Source: Lineus longissimus
Lineage: Eukaryota > Nemertea > Pilidiophora > Heteronemertea > Lineidae
Length of the DNA stretch: 64,000 nucleotides
Direction of reading: 5' to 3'
Assembly (NCBI RefSeq): GCF_910592395.1
Contig: NC_088310.1
Span: 27,357,491-27,421,490 of the forward strand
The position numbers were made by a program, and so were the translations under genes. A model generated the notes under the pieces. The model did not search any database. It was not told the origin of the DNA and saw nothing but the letters and a program-made list of their open reading frames with translations. Every line of letters begins with the position of its first letter. The first letter of the stretch is position 1. Below, piece after piece: positions 40,186 to 48,558 of this stretch.

Positions 40186-43100
40186 CGTCGTCGTCCGTCG
40201 TCCGTTAGCAGGGCACGTTTCGTAACTGTTAGAGCTATTGAGTTGAAACTTGGTACACATGTACCCTTATGTAATGACACCTGGGAGACCAAGTTTCGGT
40301 CCGATTCGTTTCATGGTTTGGCCACCAGGGGGCCAAACGTTAAAAGTGAAAATATGCAATATCTCCCTTAATAGTAGTCGGGAAATTTTGAAAAAAATAT
40401 GGTAGGTACTTCTAGCAAAGGTGCATCATATATCCTCCGGGTTTTTGATTTGACCTCCTTTTCAAGGTCACAGAGGTCAAATGGTGTAAATTAGCCGTTA
40501 GGATGTAACGATGGCACGTTTCTAAACTGCAATGACTATTGATACCAAATTTGGTACACATTTACCCCTTTGTCAGGTGATCTCAGGGACCAAAGTTTGG
40601 TCCAATATGATTCACCACTTGACCACCAGGGGGCAAAATCCAAAAACCTTAAAAATGTGATTATTCCTTAACTTCTTGCCCGATTGCCACCAATTTGATA
40701 TCATGGGTACATCTAACCACCATACAGTATATGTCACACAGGTTTTTAATTTGACCTTCTTGTCAAGGTCACAGAGGTCAAATGGCGTAAATTCGCCGTC
40801 AGGCCGTAACTATGGCACGTTTCTTAACTGCAATGACTATTGATCACAAATTAAGTACACATGTACCCCTTGGTCAGGTGATCTCAGGTACCGAAGTTTG
40901 GTGCGATCTGATTTGCCGTTTGGCCTCCAGGGAGGGGGCCAAATCCTAAATTCTTCAAAATGCCATTATTCCTAGTAATGACTTGCCCGATTGGCACCAA
41001 TTTTATATCATAGGTACATCTAATTCTAACAACCATTCAATGTGTCACCCGGGTCTTCTTTGATTTGACCTACTTTTCAAGGTCACAGAGGTCGAATGTA
41101 CTGTAAATTGGCCATTCTGGGGAAATTGTAATTGCTTGGACCTACATCAAACCTAACACTACATGACACAAGACCATGCTCTTTATCCATCTTTCCTCCA
41201 CATGAGGTGAGCACAATGGCCCTGGCCATTTTTTTTATAGACAAATCATTGACCTAATGTTCCATGACTTTTAAACTTTAAGCCACCATTCGATAGATAT
41301 CAGATGGTGGCTTAAAGTTTTACATAATCTGATTTGGCAGAAACAGAACTCCCACTATTTATTATAGATGTGTGGCTGACCGGTAATATAATTAGGCTTG
41401 AGTGGTTGTTATCCCCTATGACAGCAAATAAGTTACTTGGTGATCACAGTTTAAACATCCATGACCATGACGACTATCACTAATTCATGATAAGCCCATT
41501 GCCTTGGCTATGATAGATGCCTGTTTGAATGGTTGGTCCGTGGTCTTGTCCCTGTGATCCAAGATTGGAATGGGATGGGTTCAGTGATGTTTGTAATTAA
41601 TACAAATGCTTTTAAAATTGACATGATAATGCAATAAGGCTAAGTGGTGTAATCCCCAGTGATATAGCAGAGATAGGAACTGGAGATTTCTGTGAAATAT
41701 TCATGATAATTCTCATATTTTGTGACAGTGGTTAGAAATGCAGAATGTACCAGGAGTTCACACTTATGTTTTTGTCCACTTTCCCCCAGCCCATGCTAAA
41801 ACATTCTGTATGGCAAACATCAAGACTAGGCTCTTATCAACAGTGACATGACTTATATAGGTAAGTCGAGTATGGAACAAACTGATTACTTGTAAGTCTG
41901 ACATCTACATATTGTGATATCTTCAATTATGTCTAAGATCTCCTGTTTACTGGTGCGTTTGTCCTATCATTCTTCAGCAAAGTTCTGTGACTAGGATTGG
42001 ATCCCCTGTCACACCAACTCAGCATTCAAAGCAGATGGATATTGTGACAAGGCCACGAAAGTGGATGCTGAAACACGTGTCTCTTCCAATGTTCCTGAAC
42101 ACAGCATTTCCAAGCACCAACCACAAAGTTCTTATTGTTGGTACCAATAAATACAGCAGCTTTTTAACCAACAATAACAAACCACTTGTTATAAGCAAAC
42201 CATCATTACTGACTAAGGAGTTGCTAAATATTAATCCTTAATGATGAGTAGATCGTTTCTCAGCCTGGTGCCATCACAATCAATACAGGCATATCATGTA
42301 CACCAATTGCTTCACATGGTTTACAGGCTATCCAAAGATCATATTGATCAAGGAGAAAATTGTAATTCAAACTCTTTATGTTGATTTAATGAATGAGTTG
42401 CCTTAAGTCATGGTACCCCAGGTATGCCACTAGAATAAGAAGCATGTTTGTCCAATTACCAACAGCAAGTAATGAGATGTCGGCCCGTTACAGTCACAAT
42501 AAAATATCTTCTTCCATCCCAGAGACCAATATAGATTCCAAGCAGAAAGACTTACCGTTTCATAGTATTGTCCCAGGTCCTTGTATGGATTAGTGGCTAC
42601 CAGTATGTCACCTGTGTATGTCTAAGAAATGGTTAAGGATATATTTGTGATATTTGAAATCGGGATCACATCAGAATAAGAATCAATCTAGATAATATGC
42701 TTGTTTCGGAGGTCAATCTACATGAGAGCTAGTGGATAAAATATGAGATTGAAAGAGTTACCCTTTAGAAGACTGCTGTTGGATACATCAGTAAATGTAC
42801 ACAAAAGCCTAAATGGTTGTGTGCACTTTTCTGTGCTGGTCTGGCCGAACCTTTCAATACTCCCCATTTACCACTTTTATAACAGCCATTTTACCCCACG
42901 TCTGCAGCTATCTCCATCCAGATACTGCTGTACTTTTGCCACATCCATACTTGCCGAGACAACTAAGACACTGGAAATGTAATCAAGTTTTCACAAATAA
43001 ATGTAATTTTCTCTCAATCCACTTGTGATTTGTCAAGTTTAGTGAGTCAAGGCAATCTTACTCGACAACTACAAGCAATCTGGAAGAAATTGTCGACTTT

Positions 43101-46100
43101 TATCAGCAGTATTCAACAAGATGATTCGCCAATAGTCCTACTGTTGACAAATGCATTGCTTTCTTTGGTGAGGAGGGGATATCAACGATTTACAATTAAC
43201 CCACTTCACTTGAAGGTGTGATATATTCTAGAGGGGAAGGGGCAAAGGAGGTCAAGGGTTCATATACATGATGTTCCAGCCACCAAAACACAAGCTTTTC
43301 GAGTTTTCCAACTTCCAAGACTGCTCCTACACAAATCACCATCACCATTTACAGTCATCTCACAACGGACTCTCAAGAAATCATGAAACATTTTTCCCAA
43401 AATAGTGAAAATGGAGATGGTGCATGCTTTAAGGCATTTTCTACTCAGAACTATTCTTAAAAGTTTTCATCACGGAAATGTTTAGAGAAAAGTGAAATCT
43501 GAGAACACGTTCCTTAACAAAAATTTATTGCTCTAAAAGAGCATCAGCAGATTACGAGTTCGACTCAAATTTCTCAATCACAGTAATCAACATTTTCACG
43601 CAATGAGAGGTGCGTCTGTCAGACCACATTTGCAACAGAGTATCCTTTGAAATCTGACATACCTTTTTCGTAAACCGCCTAGAATTGGCAACTAAACAAC
43701 ATCTTAATACAAATCTAAAATTTTGCATTCATTGCCTTTAAACTTGATAACATACTTAAAGCAACTTTCAATCCTTGCAGATAGAAACTAGATCTTGTCA
43801 AATTATGACAATTTCGGATGAGTGAATCTCCAATTTACAGTACAAGCCTACTGTGATATATTGATTGATCTGAGATACTTGCGACTGAACAGTGATTGGT
43901 TTTGAAGAGAAACAGACTTCAATCCATTCCCAAATAACACAAATTTGAAACATTAGTTTAGCTTAATCGTTTATTTGTTAAATATATAATCACACATAAA
44001 ACTGGGCCGAAGCAGAGCAATTTGAAACATAGTAGATCACTACTCAAGTTATAAAGCAAAGAAGTGGCAGTTTTAAGTAGTACTGTAAAGATTTATTTCT
44101 GGGGGGGGGGGGGGGGGGCCCCGCTCACAGTCTATTTAACCAAAGAAAATAGAATGAGCATTAGCTGGGAGACATTCTACTCTAATCCATAATTTTCTCT
44201 TTTTCTTTTACCTTCACTTTCTAACTATACCAAAACACTCTCCAATATATCAAACAGATTTATACACAAACGATACGAAATTATTTTTTCTTTAGCCAAA
44301 TGGTCAACTTTTGGGAAGATTTCCATAATATTTGAGAACCACAGCAACAAAGCCAGAAAGATTAATTCGATTGGTCACCCTGGCACATTCACCCATCACT
44401 AAAGTAAGAAATTGCCATCAAAAAGTCCCAGGCATTCCCATTAACGACACAAGGTAATTCTGGCCACAGCGAAGACCAGACTTAACGAAATCCCAAGAGA
44501 AGGTAATGTCTTTATAAAGAAAGCAATGGCCATATGTCTTGATCCTTAAACAGTTTGCGATTGAACGGCAGGCATAACTCTGGTTACACCATAATGGTCA
44601 CCCGATTTACGTCAGACACTTCTCCAAAAGATGATGAATGATGTCTTCCTATTGAGGTAGTTTTTTCTTCTTTCTGCTCCAAGGGATGATAAAGTTAAAA
44701 CTGCTTATTGCCACTGAACACTATGCATAACTCAGGTTTGCAATTATGGTCATCCACATTTACATCAGATGTCTCGAAAAGAAAAGGACATGTCTTGGTG
44801 TTAAAATAATCCTTTCGCAGTTTTTCTCACACTTTCATCATCGGATGGCCAAAAGACTACAAGCTTCTGGGTCGTTGAGGCAAGACACTTCCATCAGCTT
44901 TGGCAACGGTTCTTGGTCCCACTCCATCAGACTGCCCAGAATGCAGCAAGTTTGTTTGTGATATGTATATAAACTCTAAATAGTAATTGAACACAATGAC
45001 ATCGATAGAAAATCCTCTTAGAACAATGTATCACAAAGGCAAACACTTGGTAAGGTACAAGCTAGAAAGAAACACAATTGCATCTATCTCCTCTACACCC
45101 ATAACAGCCTGTTATGGAACGACCATCACAACAAGTCAAACGCTAATGCTATGGGCTAAGGGTGATTTATTGTGGCACCGGCTAGCAATAAAAGCCATTG
45201 ACGTGTAACACTGATGAGCCCAGATCACATGGTTCTATATTTTCTATAATACGCCGTTTCATGGATAAATAGGGATATACGGACACATTAACTATTAATA
45301 TATCATTGGCTAGCAGGTTTTTTTCCTTTGCTGGATGCCGGAAGCATGAAACACAGGGTCAGGTTTTACCCATCAGTAAACACTGCATACACAGTCTAGT
45401 CAATGAAGCTTTATGGCTACAAAATCCTCCACTTATTGCAACAGAAATATACAGTGCCCACTTATACATCTATTCAAGTTATCATCGACCAAAATTCACC
45501 ATCGGTAACCAAAAAACTTCGGAAGATTTCTAGAATGTTATAGATTAAAGCAAGTATCGATTAAAGAATCTATTCTTGATTAGATCTATTACTGACAAAC
45601 ACAAGTGACTTCATGTCTGTTGCAATTTGAGGTGGGTCCTGCTGTACCAACAGACAAAACTAGTAACATGGAGAATATACCTTACTGCCAAAGCAACAAA
45701 CAGCATCGTCTAGCTCTTTTCTGCCATCCTTCAAAAAGAAGAAGATGCTGGCCAATTCATCATCGACTGTAATCCAAAAGATTTGATTAGTAAGGTAACT
45801 GAGTCAACAGAAGCACTGGACATCACTGATTCTCTGATTGAACTGCCCCAGAGACAAAGGAGAGGTTCCTTTCCTGCTGTTTCTACTGGTCAAGTCAATT
45901 GGAGCACATTTCCATTCATTTTGAACTTCGTAGATAGACAAACTGATAAGACTTCTTGAAGAAGAAATGCAATTGACTCTACCCACTATTCCCTCATGAA
46001 GGTCTTAAATGCTTTGTCATGACAACATTGCTTTTCATGCCAAAATATTGAAAGCTTGATTAAATTGCCAAGAAAGACACCAGTGAAAGATTTAAGTCTT

Positions 46101-46640
46101 CAAAGCCCTGTCAGTAAAACACTTTATCTCTTCATCTCGCCCCACCAGCTCAGCTTGTCTAGCTTCTGATCCAGGGCAGCTTTTATTCCGGGTGGAGTGA
46201 GACGCTTAATCTGGATGTGAGATTAATTGTTACGTCAAGTGAGTTTCATTAAGATCTTTATCATGATATAACATGTCTGGATATGTGACAGGGTTGGAGC
46301 TTTTTAAATCAATGTCTGAGATGGTGAAGACTTTCAGGAGTGACACCCAGAATCCTTTGACTTAGTTCTTCCAAACTACAAATAGTGAACCAGAATAGTT
46401 AATAACTGTGCTTACCAGCGTACTATAAAGGCCAACACATCTTTACATCAACTCTCATTATACATATAAGAACTGGTGAGTGGGAAATACTTCTTTGGAA
46501 GCTTGGCATTTTCATATCATTGTTATTCATTATAGCTGTCTATTGCAAAGTCACCAGACACATTTAAAGCTGCGTTATCGATTATGATATCTTACCATCC
46601 CCATAGCAATTGGAAGAAGGCACCATAAGATCCAGAGAAG
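19060..46640 (-). CDS. unconventional myosin heavy chain, partial gene (overview)
   Basis: This is an actin-based ATP-driven motor protein. Eleven exons from 42621 down to 19060 splice in frame (phases checked exon by exon, all GT-AG) into 587 codons of motor domain, described one by one below. Two more exons upstream (45686-45766, 46596-46640) are tentative. Seen directly: P-loop GESGAGKT, switch [10 protein letters not shown], switch [10 protein letters not shown], actin-binding [10 protein letters not shown] and [14 protein letters not shown]. The segment around [10 protein letters not shown] and [21 protein letters not shown] resembles class VII and XV motors, and no class II coiled-coil tail is visible. 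Missing: the start codon, about 60-80 residues before TYTGD, the converter, the IQ motifs and the tail. Class is inferred as near VII/X/XV; III or IX cannot be excluded. No frameshift or internal stop was found, so the locus looks functional. Confidence 0.93.
19835..19974 (-). CDS. myosin motor exon 10: loop 2 and strut
   Basis: 140 nt, 46 codons plus two bases, acceptor CGTTGTAG and donor GTATGT, phase 0 in and phase 2 out. It starts [20 protein letters not shown] and continues [20 protein letters not shown]. Loop 2 is short and basic ([12 protein letters not shown]), which in myosins favours actin binding. [10 protein letters not shown] matches the T(V/I)...F..SL..LM helix that precedes the actin-binding loop. 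Confidence 0.95.
20216..20455 (-). CDS. myosin motor exon 9: HYAG strand and lower 50K domain
   Basis: 240 nt, 80 codons, phase 0-0, acceptor TTTCCAG and donor GTATGG. It starts [20 protein letters not shown], then [20 protein letters not shown] and [18 protein letters not shown], and ends FVRELSRYQ, leading into loop 2. F.IKHYAG.V.Y...GFLDKN is a signature of the lower 50-kDa domain and is worded much as in class VII and XV motors. Confidence 0.97.
21131..21181 (-). CDS. myosin motor exon 8: LDEEC segment
   Basis: 51 nt, 17 codons, phase 0-0, too short to stand out as an open frame. It is bounded by the acceptor CTTTCCAG and the weak donor GTTACT, and reads [17 protein letters not shown]. 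It corresponds to KP.GIL.LLDEEC.FP of other myosins and bridges ELVDK of exon 7 and ASDQTYVNK of exon 9 exactly, which is strong evidence despite the poor donor. Confidence 0.93.
21432..21506 (-). CDS. myosin motor exon 7: relay loop
   Basis: 75 nt, 25 codons, phase 0-0, acceptor TTTCAG and donor GTGAGG. It reads [20 protein letters not shown] followed by ELVDK. This is the relay region (compare EQEEY..E.I.W..I.F.DN..C..LI in other myosins), with an unusually acidic run of four glutamates. It joins directly to the [13 protein letters not shown] exon. Confidence 0.96.
22315..22642. repeat. 164-bp tandem duplication
   Basis: Copies 22315-22478 and 22479-22642 are head to tail, about 95% alike by eye, both starting gttctgcctagaaac and ending near gaat. 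It lies in a myosin intron. Confidence 0.95.
23973..24290 (+). mobile_element. truncated LINE (non-LTR retrotransposon) 3' end
   Basis: The open frame ending at 24266 contains [20 protein letters not shown], then [20 protein letters not shown] and LF. This wording (YG.RAFS..AP.LWN.LP..LR....FK..LK..LF) is the hallmark C-terminus of CR1/L2/jockey-type reverse transcriptase proteins. The copy is cut at its 5' side: the upstream sequence does not continue the protein. After the stop comes an ATT-rich end (caatttattattatttat), typical of such elements. It lies antisense in a myosin intron. Confidence 0.85.
24504..24596 (-). CDS. myosin motor exon 6: relay helix
   Basis: 93 nt, 31 codons, phase 0-0, acceptor ATTTCAG and donor GTAGGT. 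It encodes [20 protein letters not shown] followed by [26 protein letters not shown] is the start of the relay helix, near-invariant across the superfamily, and the exon continues into the conserved helix ending in EQ. It joins FENFY of exon 5 without a gap. Confidence 0.98.
24655..25017. mobile_element. 'GGAACC' MITE-like repeat, copy 1
   Basis: It begins tacagtggaacccc and contains cataagttcaaaattct and cttcattttgagcag. It then has ccggggtggtcgtgttaccggg and, near its end, gaaaccattcgggaccgg followed by attcttggtcgt. These blocks recur at 35900 and 59804 and, as core only, at 48355, showing a dispersed family. It lies in the intron upstream of exon 6. Confidence 0.75.
25840..25930 (+). mobile_element. 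tRNA-like SINE fragment
   Basis: The stretch accgtggtgcagaggaacag resembles a tRNA A box and gggtttcaactcc (about 25896-25908) a B box, at roughly tRNA spacing. No intact cloverleaf is evident, so it is more likely a tRNA-derived SINE than a tRNA gene. Confidence 0.45.
26413..26842 (+). mobile_element. dimeric 5S-rRNA-like element, copy 1
   Basis: Two head-to-tail units (starts 26419 and 26685, period 266) share a 150-bp head: gtatagtacccccagg, then ggcccagtggttggcg, then gtggaagttaagcaacgttg, then ggatcggtgacc. The last part matches the internal promoter region of 5S rRNA (GGAAGCTAAGCA…TTGGATGGGAGACC). The first unit also has a body of about 110 bp; the second stops after the head. The same head-body-head arrangement recurs at 38495. 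Ends are loosely inverted (gttgttgtata / tacagttgtc). Confidence 0.7.
28984..29133 (-). CDS. myosin motor exon 5: switch II
   Basis: 150 nt, 50 codons, phase 0-0, acceptor TATCCAG and donor GTAAGT. It begins [20 protein letters not shown], the counterpart of the common ARDALAK.LY helix, and ends [22 protein letters not shown] is switch II, which couples phosphate release to lever movement. Most myosins have G.LDI.GFE.F, so the motor core is intact here. Confidence 0.98.
29270..29640. repeat. degenerate tandem array of about three units
   Basis: Three diverged units of roughly 120-180 bp share blocks of the type aggggttggttaagggag, gtcctaac, cctattctactaggttcaac and ctggatatttcatttaact. It lies in the intron between exons 4 and 5 and has no coding potential. 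Confidence 0.7.
31503..31692. repeat. 52-bp minisatellite, about 3.5 copies
   Basis: Units contain aattcaagcttactttcata, then aggttcttatgacttgtt. Anchors lie at 31514, 31566, 31618 and 31667, so the period is 52, 52, then 49. The array stops only about 20 bp from the donor of myosin exon 4. Confidence 0.93.
31715..32289 (-). CDS. myosin motor exon 4: switch I and upper 50K domain
   Basis: 575 nt, the largest exon, acceptor TTTCTAG and donor GTAAGT, phase 1 in and phase 0 out. It starts [20 protein letters not shown] (switch [10 protein letters not shown]), then [20 protein letters not shown] and IFYYLVAGA, which are the conserved strand and helix of the upper 50-kDa domain. Further on come [15 protein letters not shown] and [19 protein letters not shown]. 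It ends [10 protein letters not shown] in the cardiomyopathy-loop region, near the position that the TEDS rule concerns; exact placement needs an alignment. A 52-bp minisatellite ends about 20 bp beyond its donor. Confidence 0.98.
32290..35741. other. intron between myosin exons 3 and 4
   Basis: A 3.5-kb intron with a short CA run (about 32621-32631). Nothing else is recognised. Confidence 0.85.
35742..35850 (-). CDS. myosin motor exon 3: TESTK helix
   Basis: 109 nt, 36 codons plus one base, acceptor TTTCAG and donor GTAAGA, phase 0 in and phase 1 out. It opens [15 protein letters not shown], completing GESGAGKTES of the P-loop, and closes [16 protein letters not shown]. The IEQQILEAN...LEAFG wording is closest, from memory of the families, to class VII and XV myosins. 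The last base supplies the first position of the glycine of LEAFGNAKT. Confidence 0.96.
35900..36150. mobile_element. 'GGAACC' MITE-like repeat, copy 2
   Basis: It starts tacagtggaaccccggtaac, followed by acgaccactcatgggcccga, then gttcaaaattctgaaaaat and cttcattttgagcgg, then an A-run passing into a T-run (about 36097-36119). It lies in the 420-bp intron between exons 2 and 3. Confidence 0.8.
36272..36415 (-). CDS. myosin motor exon 2: P-loop
   Basis: 144 nt, 48 codons, phase 0-0, acceptor TTACAG and donor GTATGT. It starts [20 protein letters not shown] and ends [23 protein letters not shown] is the conserved helix before the nucleotide site and GESGAGK is the ATP-binding P-loop. The intron falls between the K and T of GKT; the threonine opens the next exon. 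The [11 protein letters not shown] wording is typical of unconventional myosins. Confidence 0.97.
37430..37480. repeat. 14-bp inverted repeat
   Basis: Arms cctggcaaaacaac (37430-37443) and gttgttttgccagg (37467-37480) are perfect complements with a 23-base spacer. Role unknown. Confidence 0.85.
37600..38340. repeat. degenerate duplication, units of about 350 bp
   Basis: Two diverged units share gacctgacat.atttccct/cctg, then tcaagactgac/tcgagactgac, a gatttgcaagc-like stretch, and acatgcg.t.a.agca. The duplication is old. Confidence 0.5.
38495..38937 (+). mobile_element. dimeric 5S-rRNA-like element, copy 2
   Basis: Same head-body-head layout as 26413-26842 (unit starts 38500 and 38770, period 270) and high identity by eye. 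The intact 5S-like blocks are gtggaagttaagcaacgttg and ttggatcggtgacc. Two loci with the same composite structure argue that it moves as a unit. Confidence 0.7.
40085..41240 (+). mobile_element. CGTC-rich interspersed element with three 300-bp repeats
   Basis: It opens with a perfect 10-bp hairpin (gctcacctct, loop tagc, agaggtgagc; 40098-40121), then ggtgagcttatcccatacc and a CGTC/CCGT-rich run (40136-40205). Three units follow, each carrying ggcacgttt (40212, 40513 and 40813), then ggtacacat..accc, ccaccagggggc in the first two, and aaggtcacagaggtcaaatg. The periods are 301 and 300 bp. It ends near gaggtgagcacaatggccct, echoing the opening. No protein is encoded. Similar CGTC-headed repeats occur widely in marine invertebrates (from memory). 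Confidence 0.75.
41273..41320. repeat. 17-bp perfect hairpin
   Basis: Arms aaactttaagccaccat (41273-41289) and atggtggcttaaagttt (41304-41320) with a 14-base loop. It lies just beyond the CGTC element. It could be a tiny palindromic MITE; a hairpin RNA is less likely. Confidence 0.88.
42556..42621 (-). CDS. myosin motor exon 1: TYTGDILVA strand
   Basis: 66 nt, 22 codons, phase 0 at both ends, acceptor TTAG and donor GTAAGT. It encodes [20 protein letters not shown] plus ET, the near-invariant strand and loop at the N-terminal side of the motor, where most myosins read TY.G.ILVAVNPY. The threonine in place of valine (VATNPY) is a small departure. The next exon continues directly with DTVFRYHG. 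Confident as a myosin exon; the exon before it was not found in the 3 kb upstream. Confidence 0.95.
44101..44118. repeat. poly(G) run of 18
   Basis: Eighteen consecutive G followed by cccc. Such runs can form G-quadruplexes and are also prone to sequencing error. Confidence 0.95.
44560..44800. repeat. degenerate tandem duplication, about 160 bp
   Basis: Segments starting gaacggcaggcataactctg (44564) and gaacactatgcataactcag (44716) run parallel through ttacgtcagacacttctcca / tacatcagatgtctcgaaa. They are clearly related but diverged. Confidence 0.65.
45686..45766 (-). CDS. tentative upstream exon ([16 protein letters not shown])
   Basis: An 81-nt open segment follows the acceptor GATTACAG and ends at the donor GTAAGG. 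A second possible donor, GTATAT, lies five bases further on. It reads [20 protein letters not shown] followed by AVCCFG, and has the look of coding sequence: no stop, charged and hydrophobic residues alternating. It is phase 1 at both ends, matching the candidate exon upstream. With the alternative donor it would end in phase 0 and could splice straight to the TYTGD exon, but the result would lack the usual helix before that strand. At least one intervening exon is probably missing. Confidence 0.5.
46596..46640 (-). CDS. tentative upstream exon of the myosin gene
   Basis: A 45-nt stretch is bounded by a good acceptor (TTTATTTTCAG) and a good donor (GTAAGA). In the phase that joins to the next tentative exon it reads [14 protein letters not shown], entering and leaving in phase 1. 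The join would then read [10 protein letters not shown] do not recognise this as part of a standard myosin head. If real it belongs to an N-terminal extension. It could equally be a chance splice-site pair in an intron. Confidence 0.35.
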
Positions 46641-48354
46641 CTGAAAATAAACAATACCACTGCACATTGCCTGAGGTTTTCCGTCTGAGTGTGAAAGTCG
46701 GAATATCAGCAAACACCGCTTGAGTTTCTCAGAGAGTATTCCATAGCACTGTGATATTAATGAAGAGCTAAGACATATGGTTGAGTTACATGCACTGTGG
46801 ACCTGATAGAGAATACTTTAACCATTAGCGGTTCCTGGTATAGCACGTTTCGTCTGGCCGCTTACGAGGTTGGCATACTAATCACATCATGAGACCTCGG
46901 AACAGGAACACTCTGTATTTAACCTCTTCAGCTTTTCATCATCTCAGCTCCCTATCTGGCCCTAACTTGATCAGAAATGGTGGTATTTCCTCTTCTACTT
47001 ACTGTCATTGCCAGTTTTCATATGACGCCATCATGATCTGAATGTTGTCCTCTCTCTTTATGATGACAGTCAATATGGTCTCATCACTCATAACATTTAC
47101 AATGCTCAGTGGATTGTTCAATCATCGGTTCTTCAATAAATCATTACAAACTCATGGTGTCCTTATCGGCCATCCATGGTACATGAATCACAGATATTTC
47201 AAGGAAGTTTCTTGGCTTAGACTGCAATAAGTAATGCAAGTCTATCGGTATTGGGAATAGCCTAAGGAGAGTCAGGTTCATGTACAGTAGAGAGAGGCAT
47301 ACCATGACTTAATCCATCCTGTGGCTATCACCATTTCATAACATAACCAGTGTATGCTATGACAGCCTCACTCAATGGGCTATTAACCTCAACACCAATT
47401 AACATTTTTAATTTTCAACTTGACATCATGTTAGTTGGATCTCATGAATTGTTAATAGGCAAAATCATGATGCGTACCGAAAACACGGTACATGACGATT
47501 TCCTAAATGTTATCATCATTTTCAGCTGGAATGACCACAAATTTCTTACAAGGTCACTCAAGGTCACTGCAAACAAAGAAGAAGAGCAATTAAGAGCTAA
47601 CAGTACTGAACTCAACTGAGGCAAAGGTTCTGGCTCATAGAGAACACTTCTGTTAACATTCAAACTGAACGCCTGCAGCAACTGCTTTGTGCATCGATCC
47701 TTGCCTGGCCACAGTCACTTATCCCTTACGTGGTTTATGAGGAGAATGTCCTTTGGGGCTTCTGGTACTGTCGGCTTCAATGGTCAGCTTGCTGAGATAT
47801 GTTAACACTAAGCCTCCTCAGAGCATTTTTGAGAACAAGTGAAGACATAATTCAAGTGATTTGATAATGAAAATCATCCAGATATCCTATTGATAAATTT
47901 ACTTGAAAGAGCTGAAAATCCACTTTGTTTGTAACCTGTGTTGGTATGAGATCGGCTAGCTGCAGCATGATGATTTATACTGTAATGGCTAGTATTGTTG
48001 TCCAATGGGCTAGCCAGCACAATAGAGTATTGTGTTTGGATGGAGATTTATGATGTGAGGTGCTAGTGCAGGGGTTTCGTTTGATGAAGTATAAAGAAAG
48101 GCCATGAATGCTACTGGCAATGCAGAAGGCAAGACATCCAGGTGAAGTACAATTACGCACGATTCCAATGTTTATTGCAATTATTACCATGGCCAAGAAT
48201 TTCATTATGATGTGTCAAGTGTCTCAACAGAAGTAAATCAAGGCATAACTATCAATGGGTGTATCTTGTTTGTCAAATATTTAGTCTTCTTCTTATGACA
48301 TACTGAGTAGTTGTTGCTTGAACCAGGCCTATTGGCCTAAGATGAAATTTTCTA

Positions 48355-48470
48355 AGTCCAAATATTTTTTTCACTTTTTTTCCTGCTCAAAATGAACCAA
48401 AATCATCAGTGCCAAAACTTTTTTGACTCTGAAAATTTTCAAAATTTTGAACTTATGAAAGCATTAGGGT
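48355..48470. mobile_element. 'GGAACC' MITE family, core fragment, reversed
   Basis: Read on the minus strand it contains cataagttcaaaattttgaa, gcactgatgatttt and ttcattttgagcagg, the same order as in the copies at 35900 and 59804. Both terminal parts are lost. Confidence 0.65.
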
Positions 48471-48558
48471 TAGAAAAATGTGAGAACATGTGAATTGCAC
48501 GCCAAGAAATTCTCAATGACACAATCAGGCAATTATTTGAGATTTACTTCGAAATGTG

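Larger units (their letters stand above)
36416..42555. other. intron between myosin exons 1 and 2
   Basis: The longest intron seen, 6.1 kb. It holds a 14-bp hairpin, degenerate duplications (36.95-37.3 and 37.6-38.35 kb), the second dimeric 5S-like element, the CGTC element and a 17-bp hairpin. The rest has only chance open frames. Confidence 0.85.
42622..45685. other. intron region upstream of the TYTGD exon
   Basis: 3 kb in which a missing exon (the helix before TYTGD) is expected but was not found. It holds a run of 18 G (44101-44118) and a degenerate duplication at about 44560-44800. Confidence 0.6.

Noticed and set aside
40027-40260. Poly-aspartate or poly-serine frames over the CGTC run
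   Set aside because: They are translations of a simple repeat within a mobile element.
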